This document shows, one piece after another, positions 13,061 through 19,827 of a stretch of DNA of 41,960 nt (position 1 is the first letter of the stretch; each line of letters opens with the position of its first letter). The notes beneath the pieces are model-generated. The model saw nothing but the letters and a program-made list of their open reading frames with translations. It did not search any database and was not told where the DNA came from. The position numbers were made by a program, and so were the translations under genes. The DNA comes from a virus, in IMG/VR virus record IMGVR_UViG_3300043466_002940, positions 1 to 41,960 of that record; one strand, given 5' to 3'.

Positions 13061-13396
13061 TAGGCGGCCTAATAGGAGGACGCACGCGCACGCGCGCCCC
13101 CGCGCTGCGCACGCACGCACGCACATGCACGCCCATGCGCACGCGCGCTGCGCGCGCTGCGCGCGCTCGCGTTATGCGCGGCGCGTGCGCGCTATGCGCG
13201 CACGCATACGCTCGCGAGCGGCCGCGCATACGGCCGCGCATACGCGCTAGGCGCTCGCGCGGCCCGGCGCCCATGGTCGCCTATGCCGATTCCGGAGCCG
13301 TGGCGGTGCCTAGAATCGACGATTGGGCGCCGGTGGCCACCGGACTAGCCTAGCGGCGCAAAGACGCGTTTAAGCGCCTGCTAGGCGGCAAAGCAA
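13061..13396. other. non-coding low-complexity tract with alternating CG/CA (Z-DNA prone)
   Basis: From about 13081 to 13260 the sequence is almost only alternating purine/pyrimidine (GCGCGC, CACGCA, TGCGCG words). It includes tandem CTGCGCGCG at 13148-13165 and tandem GGCCGCGCATAC at 13220-13243. Two CCTAATAGG words open it (13056-13064, 13068-13076). Short open frames here encode only Arg/Ala-rich strings without ribosome sites. I see no gene in it. Confidence 0.8.
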
Positions 13397-13425
13397 AAAG
13401 CCCCGGCCGGTTAGGCCAGGGCTTT
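13397..13425 (-). terminator. intrinsic terminator of the leftward island operon
   Basis: On the minus strand AAAGCCC-T-GGCC, loop TAACC, GGCC-G-GGGCTTT, then further T residues (TTTTTG overall). That is an 11-bp stem with one mismatch followed by a U-run. It lies about 50 bp after the last leftward gene (stop at 13476). In the plus direction the tail GGGCTTTGGTT is weaker, so it may act partly for the early rightward unit too. Confidence 0.8.
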
Positions 13426-13475
13426 GGTTCAGTGTAGGTATTTGCGGCACAGTAGCGCCAGCGTCACGAGAAGGA

Positions 13476-13715
13476 TCATGCCCAAGGCTCCGCGGCGAGG
13501 GTTCCGCCCATGCGTTCCGCTAGCAGGCCCGCGGCGCGTCTAGCGGTCGACCGTCGCCTGTAGACTATCGGCAAAGTGAACTGCCGATGGTGCGAGCCAT
13601 TCGCGAATTCCGCCACCATGACGACAAATCCCGCGCACCCATCGTGCGGCCGCGGCTTTGGCCCGGTGTACACGGCTTCCACGACGTCAATCGTGGTGAC
13701 GATTCGAGGGTTCAT
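13476..13715 (-). CDS. small protein, last gene of the island operon
   Basis: 79 aa; ATGA overlap with the upstream stop. Beta-rich N-terminus (RIVTTIDVVEAVYTG, then GFVVMVAEFANG) and a basic helix RRRSTARRAAGLLAERMGG. It is followed by a clear terminator. No family recognised. Confidence 0.6.
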   Translation of the reverse strand: MNPRIVTTIDVVEAVYTGPKPRPHDGCAGFVVMVAEFANGSHHRQFTLPIVYRRRSTARRAAGLLAERMGGTLAAEPWA

Positions 13716-13906
13716 GAGTACACCTCGACTCCAAGGGTAGACAGCGCGTCGTCAAGCGTGCGGCAATGGTCGATTTCGACGCTTAGGTGCTCGGCGATAT
13801 CGAGGTGCTCGTATTCCCAGTCTTCGTCGACGCATTGCACGCGAGCGCGCTTGCGGCCGATGGTCAGCTCGTAGAGAACGCCGTCGAGGCGAAAGCACGC
13901 GGTCAT
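13712..13906 (-). CDS. 64-aa protein of the island operon
   Basis: ATG in an ATGA overlap with the upstream stop, GGGAGG upstream. It begins MTACFRLDGVLYELTIGRKR, then an acidic middle (DEDWEYEHLDIAEHL). Probably one small mixed alpha/beta fold. No family is recognised; coupling with both neighbours supports a real gene. Confidence 0.6.
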   Translation of the reverse strand: MTACFRLDGVLYELTIGRKRARVQCVDEDWEYEHLDIAEHLSVEIDHCRTLDDALSTLGVEVYS

Positions 13907-14178
13907 TTGGCCGCCTCCCATTGTGCGGTAACGAAAAGCGCCGCCTCTTTTCGCGCCATGCCATGGGCGCGCGCCTCGCGTTCGGCGATGTCTCGCCAGC
14001 CTAGCAGCATTTCGCAAGCGGCAACCGCTCCGCGGTGAATTGGGCTCGCGGTGGGCGCGGCGTGCGTGATGCTTTCGGCGGTACACCCAGAGCGCCAGCA
14101 ATCGATCGCGCGTTCAAATCCGAAGCGGAAGAGGCCGGCCGTGCTCGTATCGGTGATATGGTAGCGCGCGGGATTCAT
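13903..14178 (-). CDS. 91-aa protein of the island operon
   Basis: Coupled to the clamp-like gene upstream by a four-base overlap. N-terminus MNPARYHITDTSTAGLFRFG, then two helices (AVAACEMLLGWRDIAERE, KEAALFVTAQW). Three cysteines. Function unknown; tight coupling suggests it works with the clamp-like protein. Confidence 0.6.
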   Translation of the reverse strand: MNPARYHITDTSTAGLFRFGFERAIDCWRSGCTAESITHAAPTASPIHRGAVAACEMLLGWRDIAEREARAHGMARKEAALFVTAQWEAAK

Positions 14179-14822
14179 TCGGCAGCCTCGCTTTCGAGCA
14201 CGCGGATTTCGTAGCCTGTCATGACTTCTGCCGCGATCCCATCTGCGTTGGTCATGTCGACGCGTACAGGCATGACGACGCTAAGCATGGTCACGTTATC
14301 GCGCGTGCGTGAGCATAGGCGCACCGGGGTACCGGGATCGCCTACCTCAACGGCCGTCGAAACGATGCGCTCCTTCCCAAAAATCGCGGCGTGCATTTTC
14401 ATGTGTGCGAGCATGAGGTTAGGGTCAAACCAGCCGCATTCGTAGCGCTTGACTTGCGCGGGAACGACGCGCTCAAGCTCAGGGAAGCTCACTCCGTCCG
14501 TTCGCGGCGATACGCGGACTGGTACGGCCCCATGCTCAATCGACGCAAAGAACGCGAGCACATCCCCCGGTTCGAACGCGACATACCCCTTGGTCCCGGC
14601 ATACTTGCAGCCGGTGCGGATGTCAGCCGCGCGGTAGACCGCTGCGCCGTTCGTCTCGGGGTCGACGCGAGGGACGCGCGCAATAACGGCCGTTGCGCCG
14701 TTCGTTGCAGCAAAGGTAACGGACACGCCGCGGCGATGGTTCACGCGGACGCTTGACGTCGACATGCGCGAATCATCGGCGACAGAGGCAACGGATGCGA
14801 GGATTTTGACGGTATCGTACAT
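14175..14822 (-). CDS. sliding-clamp-like (DnaN-type) protein, shortened
   Basis: 215 aa from ATG 14822 (AGGA upstream). Clamp-like landmarks appear in order: an N-terminal helix (VKILASVASVADD), VTFAATNGATAVIARVP (compare the ATDGHRLA strand of beta clamps), SFPELERVVPAQ (compare FPDYxRVIP), FDPNLMLAHMKMH, and VVMPVRVD (compare the terminal MPMRL). Bacterial beta clamps are about 370 aa in three domains; this has room for two. No polymerase gene is visible, so it may replace or compete with the host clamp. Assignment is by motif recognition only. Confidence 0.55.
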   Translation of the reverse strand: MYDTVKILASVASVADDSRMSTSSVRVNHRRGVSVTFAATNGATAVIARVPRVDPETNGAAVYRAADIRTGCKYAGTKGYVAFEPGDVLAFFASIEHGAVPVRVSPRTDGVSFPELERVVPAQVKRYECGWFDPNLMLAHMKMHAAIFGKERIVSTAVEVGDPGTPVRLCSRTRDNVTMLSVVMPVRVDMTNADGIAAEVMTGYEIRVLESEAAE

Positions 14823-14878
14823 GATGGTCCTATCAGTAACCGCGCACAATCGCGCGGGTCACGGCTTGCGCCGCTATC

Positions 14879-14906
14879 CATGCCGGTAAGCACGCTTGCC
14901 GGCATG
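14879..14906 (-). other. stem-loop upstream of the clamp-like gene
   Basis: CATGCCGGTAAGC and GCTTGCCGGCATG are near-perfect inverted repeats (one G-T pair) around a minimal centre. It fills the 93-nt gap between two leftward genes and has no T-run, so RNA protection or a binding site is more likely than termination. Confidence 0.6.
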
Positions 14907-14915
14907 GGAGCGGGG

Positions 14916-15389
14916 CTAGCCTAGGACCGTATCGATCGCTCCTAGGTCACGTTGGAGCGCCGCGACGGTAGGCCGCGGCTCATCGTCCGTGCCGTCGACG
15001 TCCGGCAGGTCTGCGATCGCGTCAAGCTCTGCCTGCGCGGCCTCACGGTAGGCTTCGAGCGCCTCGCGGACCTCGTTTTCGTACCTCTGACGCACTACAT
15101 AGTACGCTAGCAGGCTGGCATACTCATCGTAGCTCTTAGGCCGAGCGCCGGATTCGTCGCACGACTCTTCCGCCCAAGCGCGCTCGGAACGCGAGCATTC
15201 CGCGAGGAGCTTGTGCGCTTGGTAGTGGTAGATAACCTCGGCGCTACCGTCCGCGTGTTCGTGCGCCGCATCGTTCAGATCGCGCGGATAGTCGAGTAGT
15301 TCGCTTGCCTCACAGGGAAGCGCTTCGCGCGCCTCGCGCACGGGCTCGGGGAGCGCTGCTAGGTGTGCTTTGTGTTCTTCGTTCGTCAT
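14916..15389 (-). CDS. acidic helical protein of the island operon
   Basis: 157 aa from ATG 15389 (GAGAAG upstream). Very acidic and helical, e.g. EEHKAHLAALPEPVREAREA, a central HYQAHKLLAEC, and REALEAYREAAQAELDAIAD. No catalytic motif seen. Phage proteins with a YxYQAHKLL-like centre exist as uncharacterised entries, as far as I recall. The acidity would fit a DNA-mimic or regulator but that is speculation. Confidence 0.6.
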   Translation of the reverse strand: MTNEEHKAHLAALPEPVREAREALPCEASELLDYPRDLNDAAHEHADGSAEVIYHYQAHKLLAECSRSERAWAEESCDESGARPKSYDEYASLLAYYVVRQRYENEVREALEAYREAAQAELDAIADLPDVDGTDDEPRPTVAALQRDLGAIDTVLG

Positions 15390-15403
15390 GGTCTTCTCAG
15401 TTG

Positions 15404-15416
15404 CCGGCAAAGCCGG
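15404..15416 (-). other. short stem-loop in an island intergenic gap
   Basis: CCGGC, loop AAA, GCCGG between the genes ending at 15425 and starting at 15389 (leftward). Small, but it repeats the pattern of stem-loops in the gaps of this operon. Confidence 0.4.
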
Positions 15417-15424
15417 GTTAGGGA

Positions 15425-15613
15425 TTAGGAGGCGAGCAGGAGCCCGATAACGGCGCCCATGAGAGCGGCGGCGGCGTAGGTCCACCATGGCTCCGAGAGG
15501 CTCGCCACGAGGCGCGTAGGCGCAGCAACGGGCATCCGCGCGACGACGCAAGGGGAGTAGGTGCCAGCGTCGAGACGCTGGGCGACGGACTGAAAGACGA
15601 GGTGCGTAGGCAT
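15425..15613 (-). CDS. small C-terminally anchored membrane protein
   Basis: 62 aa from ATG 15613 (AAGGA upstream). A hydrophilic N-terminus precedes one membrane segment near the end (WWTYAAAALMGAVIGLLLAS), a tail-anchor layout. Function unknown. Confidence 0.6.
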   Translation of the reverse strand: MPTHLVFQSVAQRLDAGTYSPCVVARMPVAAPTRLVASLSEPWWTYAAAALMGAVIGLLLAS

Positions 15614-15615
15614 GG

Positions 15616-15879
15616 TCAACGGTCCTTCGTGAGATAGGCGAGGAAAGCGGCAGGAACTAGGGCGCGCGACGCGTAGGCTTGCGCTTGCGCGCGCTCCGCG
15701 CCGTCAAGCTCCGCGCGGAGCGATTCGAGAGTCGCGCGGAGCGCTTTGCGCTCGGCGTCGACAGCGCGCGCGGCGGACTCGCATCCCTTAACGTCGAGCA
15801 CGTCAAGCGCGCGCGAAAGCGCCGCGTCCGCGCGCTCCGCGCGCATGATGTCGTTTCGGATGTCGAACGGGAAGCGCAT
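15616..15879 (-). CDS. coiled-coil protein of the island operon
   Basis: 87 aa. Residues 10-68 are strongly helical with heptad character (AERADAALSRALDVLDV, AVDAERKALRATLESLRAEL). Begins MRFPFDIRNDIMR. The start follows a TGACC leader that also precedes the ATGs at 15613 and 16223. Function unknown. Confidence 0.6.
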   Translation of the reverse strand: MRFPFDIRNDIMRAERADAALSRALDVLDVKGCESAARAVDAERKALRATLESLRAELDGAERAQAQAYASRALVPAAFLAYLTKDR

Positions 15880-15906
15880 GGTCAGCAGCTCCGATGGGAG
15901 GGAAAG

Positions 15907-15931
15907 CGAGGGAGCCGTAGGCGCTCCCTCG
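15907..15931 (-). other. 9-bp stem-loop between island genes
   Basis: CGAGGGAGC and GCTCCCTCG enclose a 7-nt loop; on the minus strand CTTTCCC follows. It lies after the first cistron and may partly terminate (attenuate) or stabilise the message. Confidence 0.6.
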
Positions 15932-15941
15932 CGAGGAGAGG

Positions 15942-16223
15942 TTAGAGGATCGCGGCCGCGCGCTCAGCGCGCCGCTTGTCAGCAAGCTCCGCGCCGCGGC
16001 GCAGCATGTACAGGTGACAGCCTCCGAGGTTGATATAGACACGCAGCGCGTCGTTCACCTTGGCGCGCAGTTCTGCGGCCTCGCCGGCGGTAGCGGTCTC
16101 GGAAAGGGCGAAACCGGCCTCGAAGACTGCCAGGAAAGCGGCCTCAAGGGCTGCATGGTCGACGGCCGACTCCGGTAGCGTCGCGGGGTCAAACATGTTG
16201 GGCGGCGGAGCGGGAAAGTTCAT
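15942..16223 (-). CDS. first gene of the island operon
   Basis: 93 aa from ATG 16223 (AAGGAA upstream); the longer frame would start inside the promoter region. Helical protein with DHAALEAAFLAVFEAGFALS and ELRAKVNDALRVYINLGG, ending in a basic ADKRRAERAAAIL. No family recognised. Confidence 0.6.
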   Translation of the reverse strand: MNFPAPPPNMFDPATLPESAVDHAALEAAFLAVFEAGFALSETATAGEAAELRAKVNDALRVYINLGGCHLYMLRRGAELADKRRAERAAAIL

Positions 16224-16259
16224 GGTCAGGTTCCTTTGGGTCAGTCGCCGGTCACGTCG

Positions 16260-16301
16260 ACCGGGTAGAGACGTTGTAGACCCGGTGGGGTAGAACGTCA
16301 A
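16260..16301 (-). promoter_or_regulatory. promoter and operator-like repeat of the island operon
   Basis: On the minus strand TTGACG (16301-16296), a 17-nt spacer and TACAAC (16278-16273, four of six). A T-rich stretch lies upstream of the -35. ACCGGG (16260-16265) and CCCGGT (16281-16286) form an inverted repeat that brackets the -10, a likely operator. The first start codon is about 50 nt downstream. Confidence 0.6.
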
Positions 16302-16650
16302 GAAGAAAAAAGACAGGCTCTGTAAGTTAGCGTGACCATACGCGATTTCTGTTTACATATGCCTTGTAACTATACGCTAACCTGTGCTCTAAGCGAGCGA
16401 GGCATCCGAGCGAGCGAGCTTGCAGAGCGCGCGAAGGCTTGAGCGCGCGGCGAATGCTAGGACAGCGAAGGAATCGCGGAGCTAACCGATTAGGTTAGTG
16501 GAGTGATTCCGATGGGTTAGGGATTAAGGTAGGTGGGGAGTGAAACGACACACATACCTTAATGATTGAAATGATTGAGGAAATCGACGAACAACGTGAG
16601 TCGATATGGGGTAGCGAACGAGCGAAGCGAGTGAGCGTAGGGGGAGCGAC

Positions 16651-16670
16651 GGGGAGGTGACTACCTCCCC
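16651..16670. other. perfect 8-bp stem, 4-nt loop
   Basis: GGGGAGGT, loop GACT, ACCTCCCC. No T-run on either side, so it is not a clear terminator. It is the most stable simple hairpin in the non-coding region. Confidence 0.6.
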
Positions 16671-17052
16671 TAGCGGGGGGCTGAGCGCGAGGCAAGCGGG
16701 TTGCGCAGCTGTCGGGACGTGCGCCTACGCGCCGCGCTAGCTGCTCCGCCTGGCGCTCCGCCTAGCTCGGCCAAGCTCGGCCAAGCTCGGCCTAGGCTCG
16801 CCTAGCTCCGCCCGGCGCTAGCTCCGCGGCGAGGCGGCTAGGCGCACTGGCCAGCCCGCGCGAGGCGAGGCAGGGGAGGCGAGGCGAGGCGACTCTACAC
16901 ACGCGCGCGCAGGCAGGCAGGCGCACGCGAGCACGCAGGCGAGCACGCAGGCGCACGCGCGGGCACGGGGGTGCATGTGACACGCGAGGACGGGGGGCCA
17001 TGGCAAACCCCTTCCTCTCCATATCCTCTGCACAGCTTTTCTACCTCTCCTC

Positions 17053-17080
17053 TTGCGCTATCCGCAATGCTGTGTAGATT
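17053..17080 (+). promoter_or_regulatory. weak promoter candidate before the Cro-like gene
   Basis: TTGCGC (17053-17058, three of six), a 16-nt spacer, TAGATT (17075-17080, four of six), about 20 nt before the start codon at 17101. The match is weak but the site is well placed, and something must drive the long rightward series. Confidence 0.35.
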
Positions 17081-17100
17081 CGGCGAAAGGAGAGCAAGCA

Positions 17101-17274
17101 ATGCTGACACTGGAGCAAGTACGAGAGCGGTTGCAGGACCGCCGGTTGAACAAGGTAGCGGAGGCTACGGGGCTGTGTGCGGCGACGGTATCGCGGATAC
17201 GGGATGGGAAGGGGGAGCCGAGTTTGAAGACGATGATGGCGCTGTCGGCGTACTTGGAGAGGGCAGAGCGATGA
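17101..17274 (+). CDS. Cro-like helix-turn-helix regulator
   Basis: 57 aa; strong AAGGAG upstream. The pattern LNKVAEATGLCAATVSRIRDG (residues 16-36) is a typical XRE/Cro helix-turn-helix, followed by PSLKTMMALSAYLE, the usual fourth helix. Size is that of a minimal Cro. It opens the rightward series and probably acts on inverted repeats in the adjacent non-coding region. Confidence 0.85.
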   Translation: MLTLEQVRERLQDRRLNKVAEATGLCAATVSRIRDGKGEPSLKTMMALSAYLERAER

Positions 17275-17579
17275 GTGCTGGGGATGGGGTGGTGTGTGTG
17301 TACGCGGTGGTGGAGATGCCGATGAGCGGGGATGACCGGGAGGAGGTGCACGGCACCTTTACGGACCTGGCGATGGCGATGGTGATGTTCAACACGCTGG
17401 TGGAGAAGCAGAGCGGGAGGTGCCGGTACTACACGGGCAGTGACGTGTGCCGGGTGGAGCCGGAGGATGGGAGGGGCAGTGCGTATGCGGTGCAGAGGCT
17501 ACCGCTGACCTGCCGCCCTGGGATGGCCTTGGCGGAGATCCCTACGCCTTGGTGGGCAAAGGATGAGGTGAAGCCATGA
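17271..17579 (+). CDS. uncharacterised 102-aa protein
   Basis: ATGA overlaps at both ends. Contains VVCVYAVVEMPMSGDDRE, FTDLAMAMVMFNTLVEK and CRPGMALAEIPTPWW. Probably an alpha/beta fold. Its G-rich codon use (many GGG and GTG) differs slightly from neighbours. No family recognised. Confidence 0.6.
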   Translation: MSAGDGVVCVYAVVEMPMSGDDREEVHGTFTDLAMAMVMFNTLVEKQSGRCRYYTGSDVCRVEPEDGRGSAYAVQRLPLTCRPGMALAEIPTPWWAKDEVKP

Positions 17580-17962
17580 AGCTCGAAGACCTTGGCCGCC
17601 GAGCTGTGGCGTGCAAACACTGGCGCTGGATGGATGGGATGACGGTACACGGACTCCCGACCTACCGCGTTGTATCGAACAACTGTGACGGTCATACATA
17701 CCGGACCGATGGATATGACTCGGATAGCTTGAGGGACTGCGTTCCCGACCTCTCCGACCCCGCGACGCTCGGCTGCCTGCTCGCGCTGGTGCGTAAAGCG
17801 TGGGGACGTCCGTTCTGGGTGGAAGGCGACCCTCGCTCGATGGGCGAACGCCCCGATGAATGGATCGGCGTGCTGTTCGAGGGGCGCTTCGCAACGTGCC
17901 CAATCGTCCATGCCTCTACCGAGGCCGAGGCCCTCGTCGCCGCGCTGGAGGCTGCACCCTGA
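17576..17962 (+). CDS. small phage protein, ABA-sandwich-like
   Basis: 128 aa, coupled on both sides. It begins KLEDLGRRAVACKHWRWM, with LSDPATLGCLLALVRKAWG in the middle and ASTEAEALVAALEAAP at the end. The order (RAVACK-W-RWM, PDLxDPATLG, EAEALVAALEA) is common in early regions of unrelated phages and resembles phage ABA-sandwich proteins. Function unknown. Confidence 0.6.
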   Translation: MKLEDLGRRAVACKHWRWMDGMTVHGLPTYRVVSNNCDGHTYRTDGYDSDSLRDCVPDLSDPATLGCLLALVRKAWGRPFWVEGDPRSMGERPDEWIGVLFEGRFATCPIVHASTEAEALVAALEAAP

Positions 17963-18237
17963 TGGCTGTCGCGGTGGACGAGACGGGCAAGCGCTACGGC
18001 CGGCTGACGGTCTTGGAGCGCTCGCATGTGCGGGACTACCGCAGGGCCGCTACCTGGCTCTGTGCGTGCGACTGCGGGGGCTACAAGAGCGTCGCCGGGG
18101 TTACCCTGCGGCAGGGGCTGGTGACGAGCTGTGGCTGCCTTCTAGAGGCGAAGAAGAGGGTCGTATGCGGCTGCGGGTATGTAGGCCCGCGGGGCAAGAT
18201 GGACTGGCAGTGTCTTAGATGCAGGAGGAAGGGATGA
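17962..18237 (+). CDS. CDCG/SCGC zinc-binding phage protein, paralogue 3
   Basis: 91 aa, TGATG overlap. TGKRYGRLTVLERS, WLCACDCG, LVTSCGC, then CGCGYVG and CLRC: the same core as 6122-6499 and 12593-13060 with a shorter second zinc site. No HNH nuclease follows. This copy is closest to the widespread GxxYGRLTV form of the family. Confidence 0.75.
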   Translation: MAVAVDETGKRYGRLTVLERSHVRDYRRAATWLCACDCGGYKSVAGVTLRQGLVTSCGCLLEAKKRVVCGCGYVGPRGKMDWQCLRCRRKG

Positions 18238-18938
18238 ACGCAGTAACCGAAGTGATGGACGAGCTGAGGAAGGCGCTGGCGGAGTTAGAGGACTGCCGCG
18301 CCAGGAACGCTGACCTGCGCACGATGCTGGAGCAGGTGACGCGCGAGCGCGACGAGGCGCGCGCCGAGTCCACCAAGCGGAAGGCCGCCTTAGAGAACAT
18401 TCGCCGCACGAACACCGACCTGATGATGCAACTGTTCGACGCGCAGGAGGCGACACGAGCCGTCAACATATCGCCAGTGCTGCACGAGAACGCGCAGCTA
18501 AGGTCGAAGGCGCTTGGGTTGGGCGCCGAGGTGGACCGCCTCATGCACCAGCTCGCGGACGCGACGAACGAAAGCACCCACTTCCAGGTCATGTGCAAGC
18601 GCGAGACGGAAGAGGTGGAGCGCTTGGGCCGGCGGGTCGACCGCCTCACCGACGAGCGCGACGAGCTTCTCGTCCGCGTCGCCAACCAGGGCGCGGAGCT
18701 GCGCGCGACGCGGAAGGCGTACCTGCTTGCGCTTGCTGACATAACCAAATTGCAGGAAATGATCGAAGTGATTTCCACATCGATGATCAGGAGTGTAACC
18801 AAACAGCGCGACGCCTACCGCCGCGGAGCGGAGGCGACGCGGGAGGCGTGTGCGCGATGGATGTCGGAGCGGGAGGGCATCTCGCAGTGGGTCTATGACG
18901 ATGCGCTGAGCGCCCTGCCGATCCCGGAGGAGCCATGA
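18234..18938 (+). CDS. long coiled-coil protein
   Basis: 234 aa from ATG 18234, chosen for AGGAGG at 18223-18228 and the ATGA overlap; an upstream in-frame ATG at 18219 precedes that ribosome site. Residues 5-190 are nearly continuous coiled coil (LRKALAELEDCRARNADL, QVTRERDEARAESTKRK, VDRLTDERDELLVRVA). The last 50 residues have a separate motif (RRGAEATREACARW, then YDDALSALPIPEEP) found at the ends of many phage accessory proteins. Role unknown, possibly structural or regulatory. Confidence 0.7.
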   Translation: MNAVTEVMDELRKALAELEDCRARNADLRTMLEQVTRERDEARAESTKRKAALENIRRTNTDLMMQLFDAQEATRAVNISPVLHENAQLRSKALGLGAEVDRLMHQLADATNESTHFQVMCKRETEEVERLGRRVDRLTDERDELLVRVANQGAELRATRKAYLLALADITKLQEMIEVISTSMIRSVTKQRDAYRRGAEATREACARWMSEREGISQWVYDDALSALPIPEEP

Positions 18939-19225
18939 CGAAGCTGCGCGCGGACAGGACACCGACAAACGTCGGCCAGTCAACGCTTGAAGCTGTCAAC
19001 GCTGCGTGGCCAATGCCACGCACGTGCCACGTTTGCGGCAAAACTGGGCCATGGGACGTTCCGATGGTCGGGGAAGTGCGGCAGTACTGCGACGGCGCAT
19101 ACGTTCCCGGGGCACCCATCCTGCCGCTTGTCTGCGTGACGTGCTCACACTGCGGGAACACAGTGTTTTTCAATGCCATCAAGCTGCGTCTTGTTGACGC
19201 GGAGACAGCGAAGATGAACCCATGA
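18935..19225 (+). CDS. zinc-ribbon protein
   Basis: 96 aa, ATGA overlaps at both ends. CHVCGKTGPW in the N-terminal half and CVTCSHCGNTVFFNA in the second half form a zinc-ribbon-like pair; CGNTxFFNA is a recurrent phage motif. Function unknown. Confidence 0.65.
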   Translation: MTKLRADRTPTNVGQSTLEAVNAAWPMPRTCHVCGKTGPWDVPMVGEVRQYCDGAYVPGAPILPLVCVTCSHCGNTVFFNAIKLRLVDAETAKMNP

Positions 19226-19827
19226 TCAACCTTGACGAAATCGAAGCCCGCGCGAACGCGGCAACGCCGGGTCCTTGGACGTATCACGATGGATGCGGAT
19301 ACGTTGAGGTTCCACCGTGTGGCGCAATTGAGTTCAAGCCAGGGTGGGAGCGCTCGGTGCATTTCCTTGCTCGCGTGCACAATAACCACGTCGAGGGCGA
19401 GGACGGCCTTGGATTTGACGGGGCCTTCATCGCCAACGCCCGCACCGACGTACCCGCGTTGGTCGCTCGCGTGCGGGAGCTGGAGGCGGAGTGCGAGCGC
19501 ACGCGCATCTTTGGCTCGCGTAAGTTCGCCGAGCTGCGCGCCGCCGACGTAGAGCAAATGCGCGGTTACGGACTGAGCTATGAGGGCGTGCGCAAGGTGC
19601 TCCGCGAGCACGACGACGGGGAGATCTCCTTCGGAAAGCTCATGGACCTGATTCGCGCCGCTGCGCGGGCGATGGCGGAGGACGAGTGCGCCGAGATGCG
19701 CGTCCTACTCGCCGACGCCCACCGCGAACTTGCCACCATTGAGGCTATCACCGTCTCCCCGTCCGGCGTGGACGGGCTCATGGAACTTGTTAATCGCATT
19801 GGCCAAAAACTGGAGTCCAGCAAATGA
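19222..19827 (+). CDS. Ead/Ea22-like phage protein
   Basis: 201 aa, coupled by ATGA. It starts with IEARANAATPGPWTY and contains FIANARTDVPALVARVRELEAE, the diagnostic pattern of Ead/Ea22-like early proteins, followed by helices. These are common accessory proteins of unknown function in phage early regions. Confidence 0.75.
   Translation: MINLDEIEARANAATPGPWTYHDGCGYVEVPPCGAIEFKPGWERSVHFLARVHNNHVEGEDGLGFDGAFIANARTDVPALVARVRELEAECERTRIFGSRKFAELRAADVEQMRGYGLSYEGVRKVLREHDDGEISFGKLMDLIRAAARAMAEDECAEMRVLLADAHRELATIEAITVSPSGVDGLMELVNRIGQKLESSK

Larger units (their letters stand above)
16302..17100. other. 800-bp non-coding repeat-rich regulatory region
   Basis: I see no credible gene here. In order it holds: an AT-rich patch framed by GTTAGCGT (16326-16333) and ACGCTAAC (16374-16381); GAGCGAGC repeats; CTAACC-GATTA-GGTTAG (16482-16498); ATTAAGGTA/TACCTTAAT (16523-16531, 16555-16563); two adjacent AATGATTGA (16561-16578); a strong hairpin (16651-16670); three tandem AGCTCGGCCA-type units (16764-16793); GAGGC repeats; and tandem CGAGCACGCAGG (16928-16951). 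It separates divergent operons and could be a second origin or a control region. Confidence 0.7.

Noticed and set aside
13135-13353. 72-codon frame in the GC-alternating tract
   Set aside because: Arg/Ala repeats from the low-complexity DNA, no ribosome site; the final 26 codons alone are also unsupported.
16764-16951. CRISPR-like spacing of short repeats
   Set aside because: Units are directly adjacent, 10-12 bp, without spacers, and no cas genes exist; the Cas4-like enzyme belongs to the RecT module.
16792-17110. Arg/Ala/Cys-rich minus-strand frames in the non-coding region
   Set aside because: Overlapping frames in all phases of a tandem-repeat tract, with no start signals.
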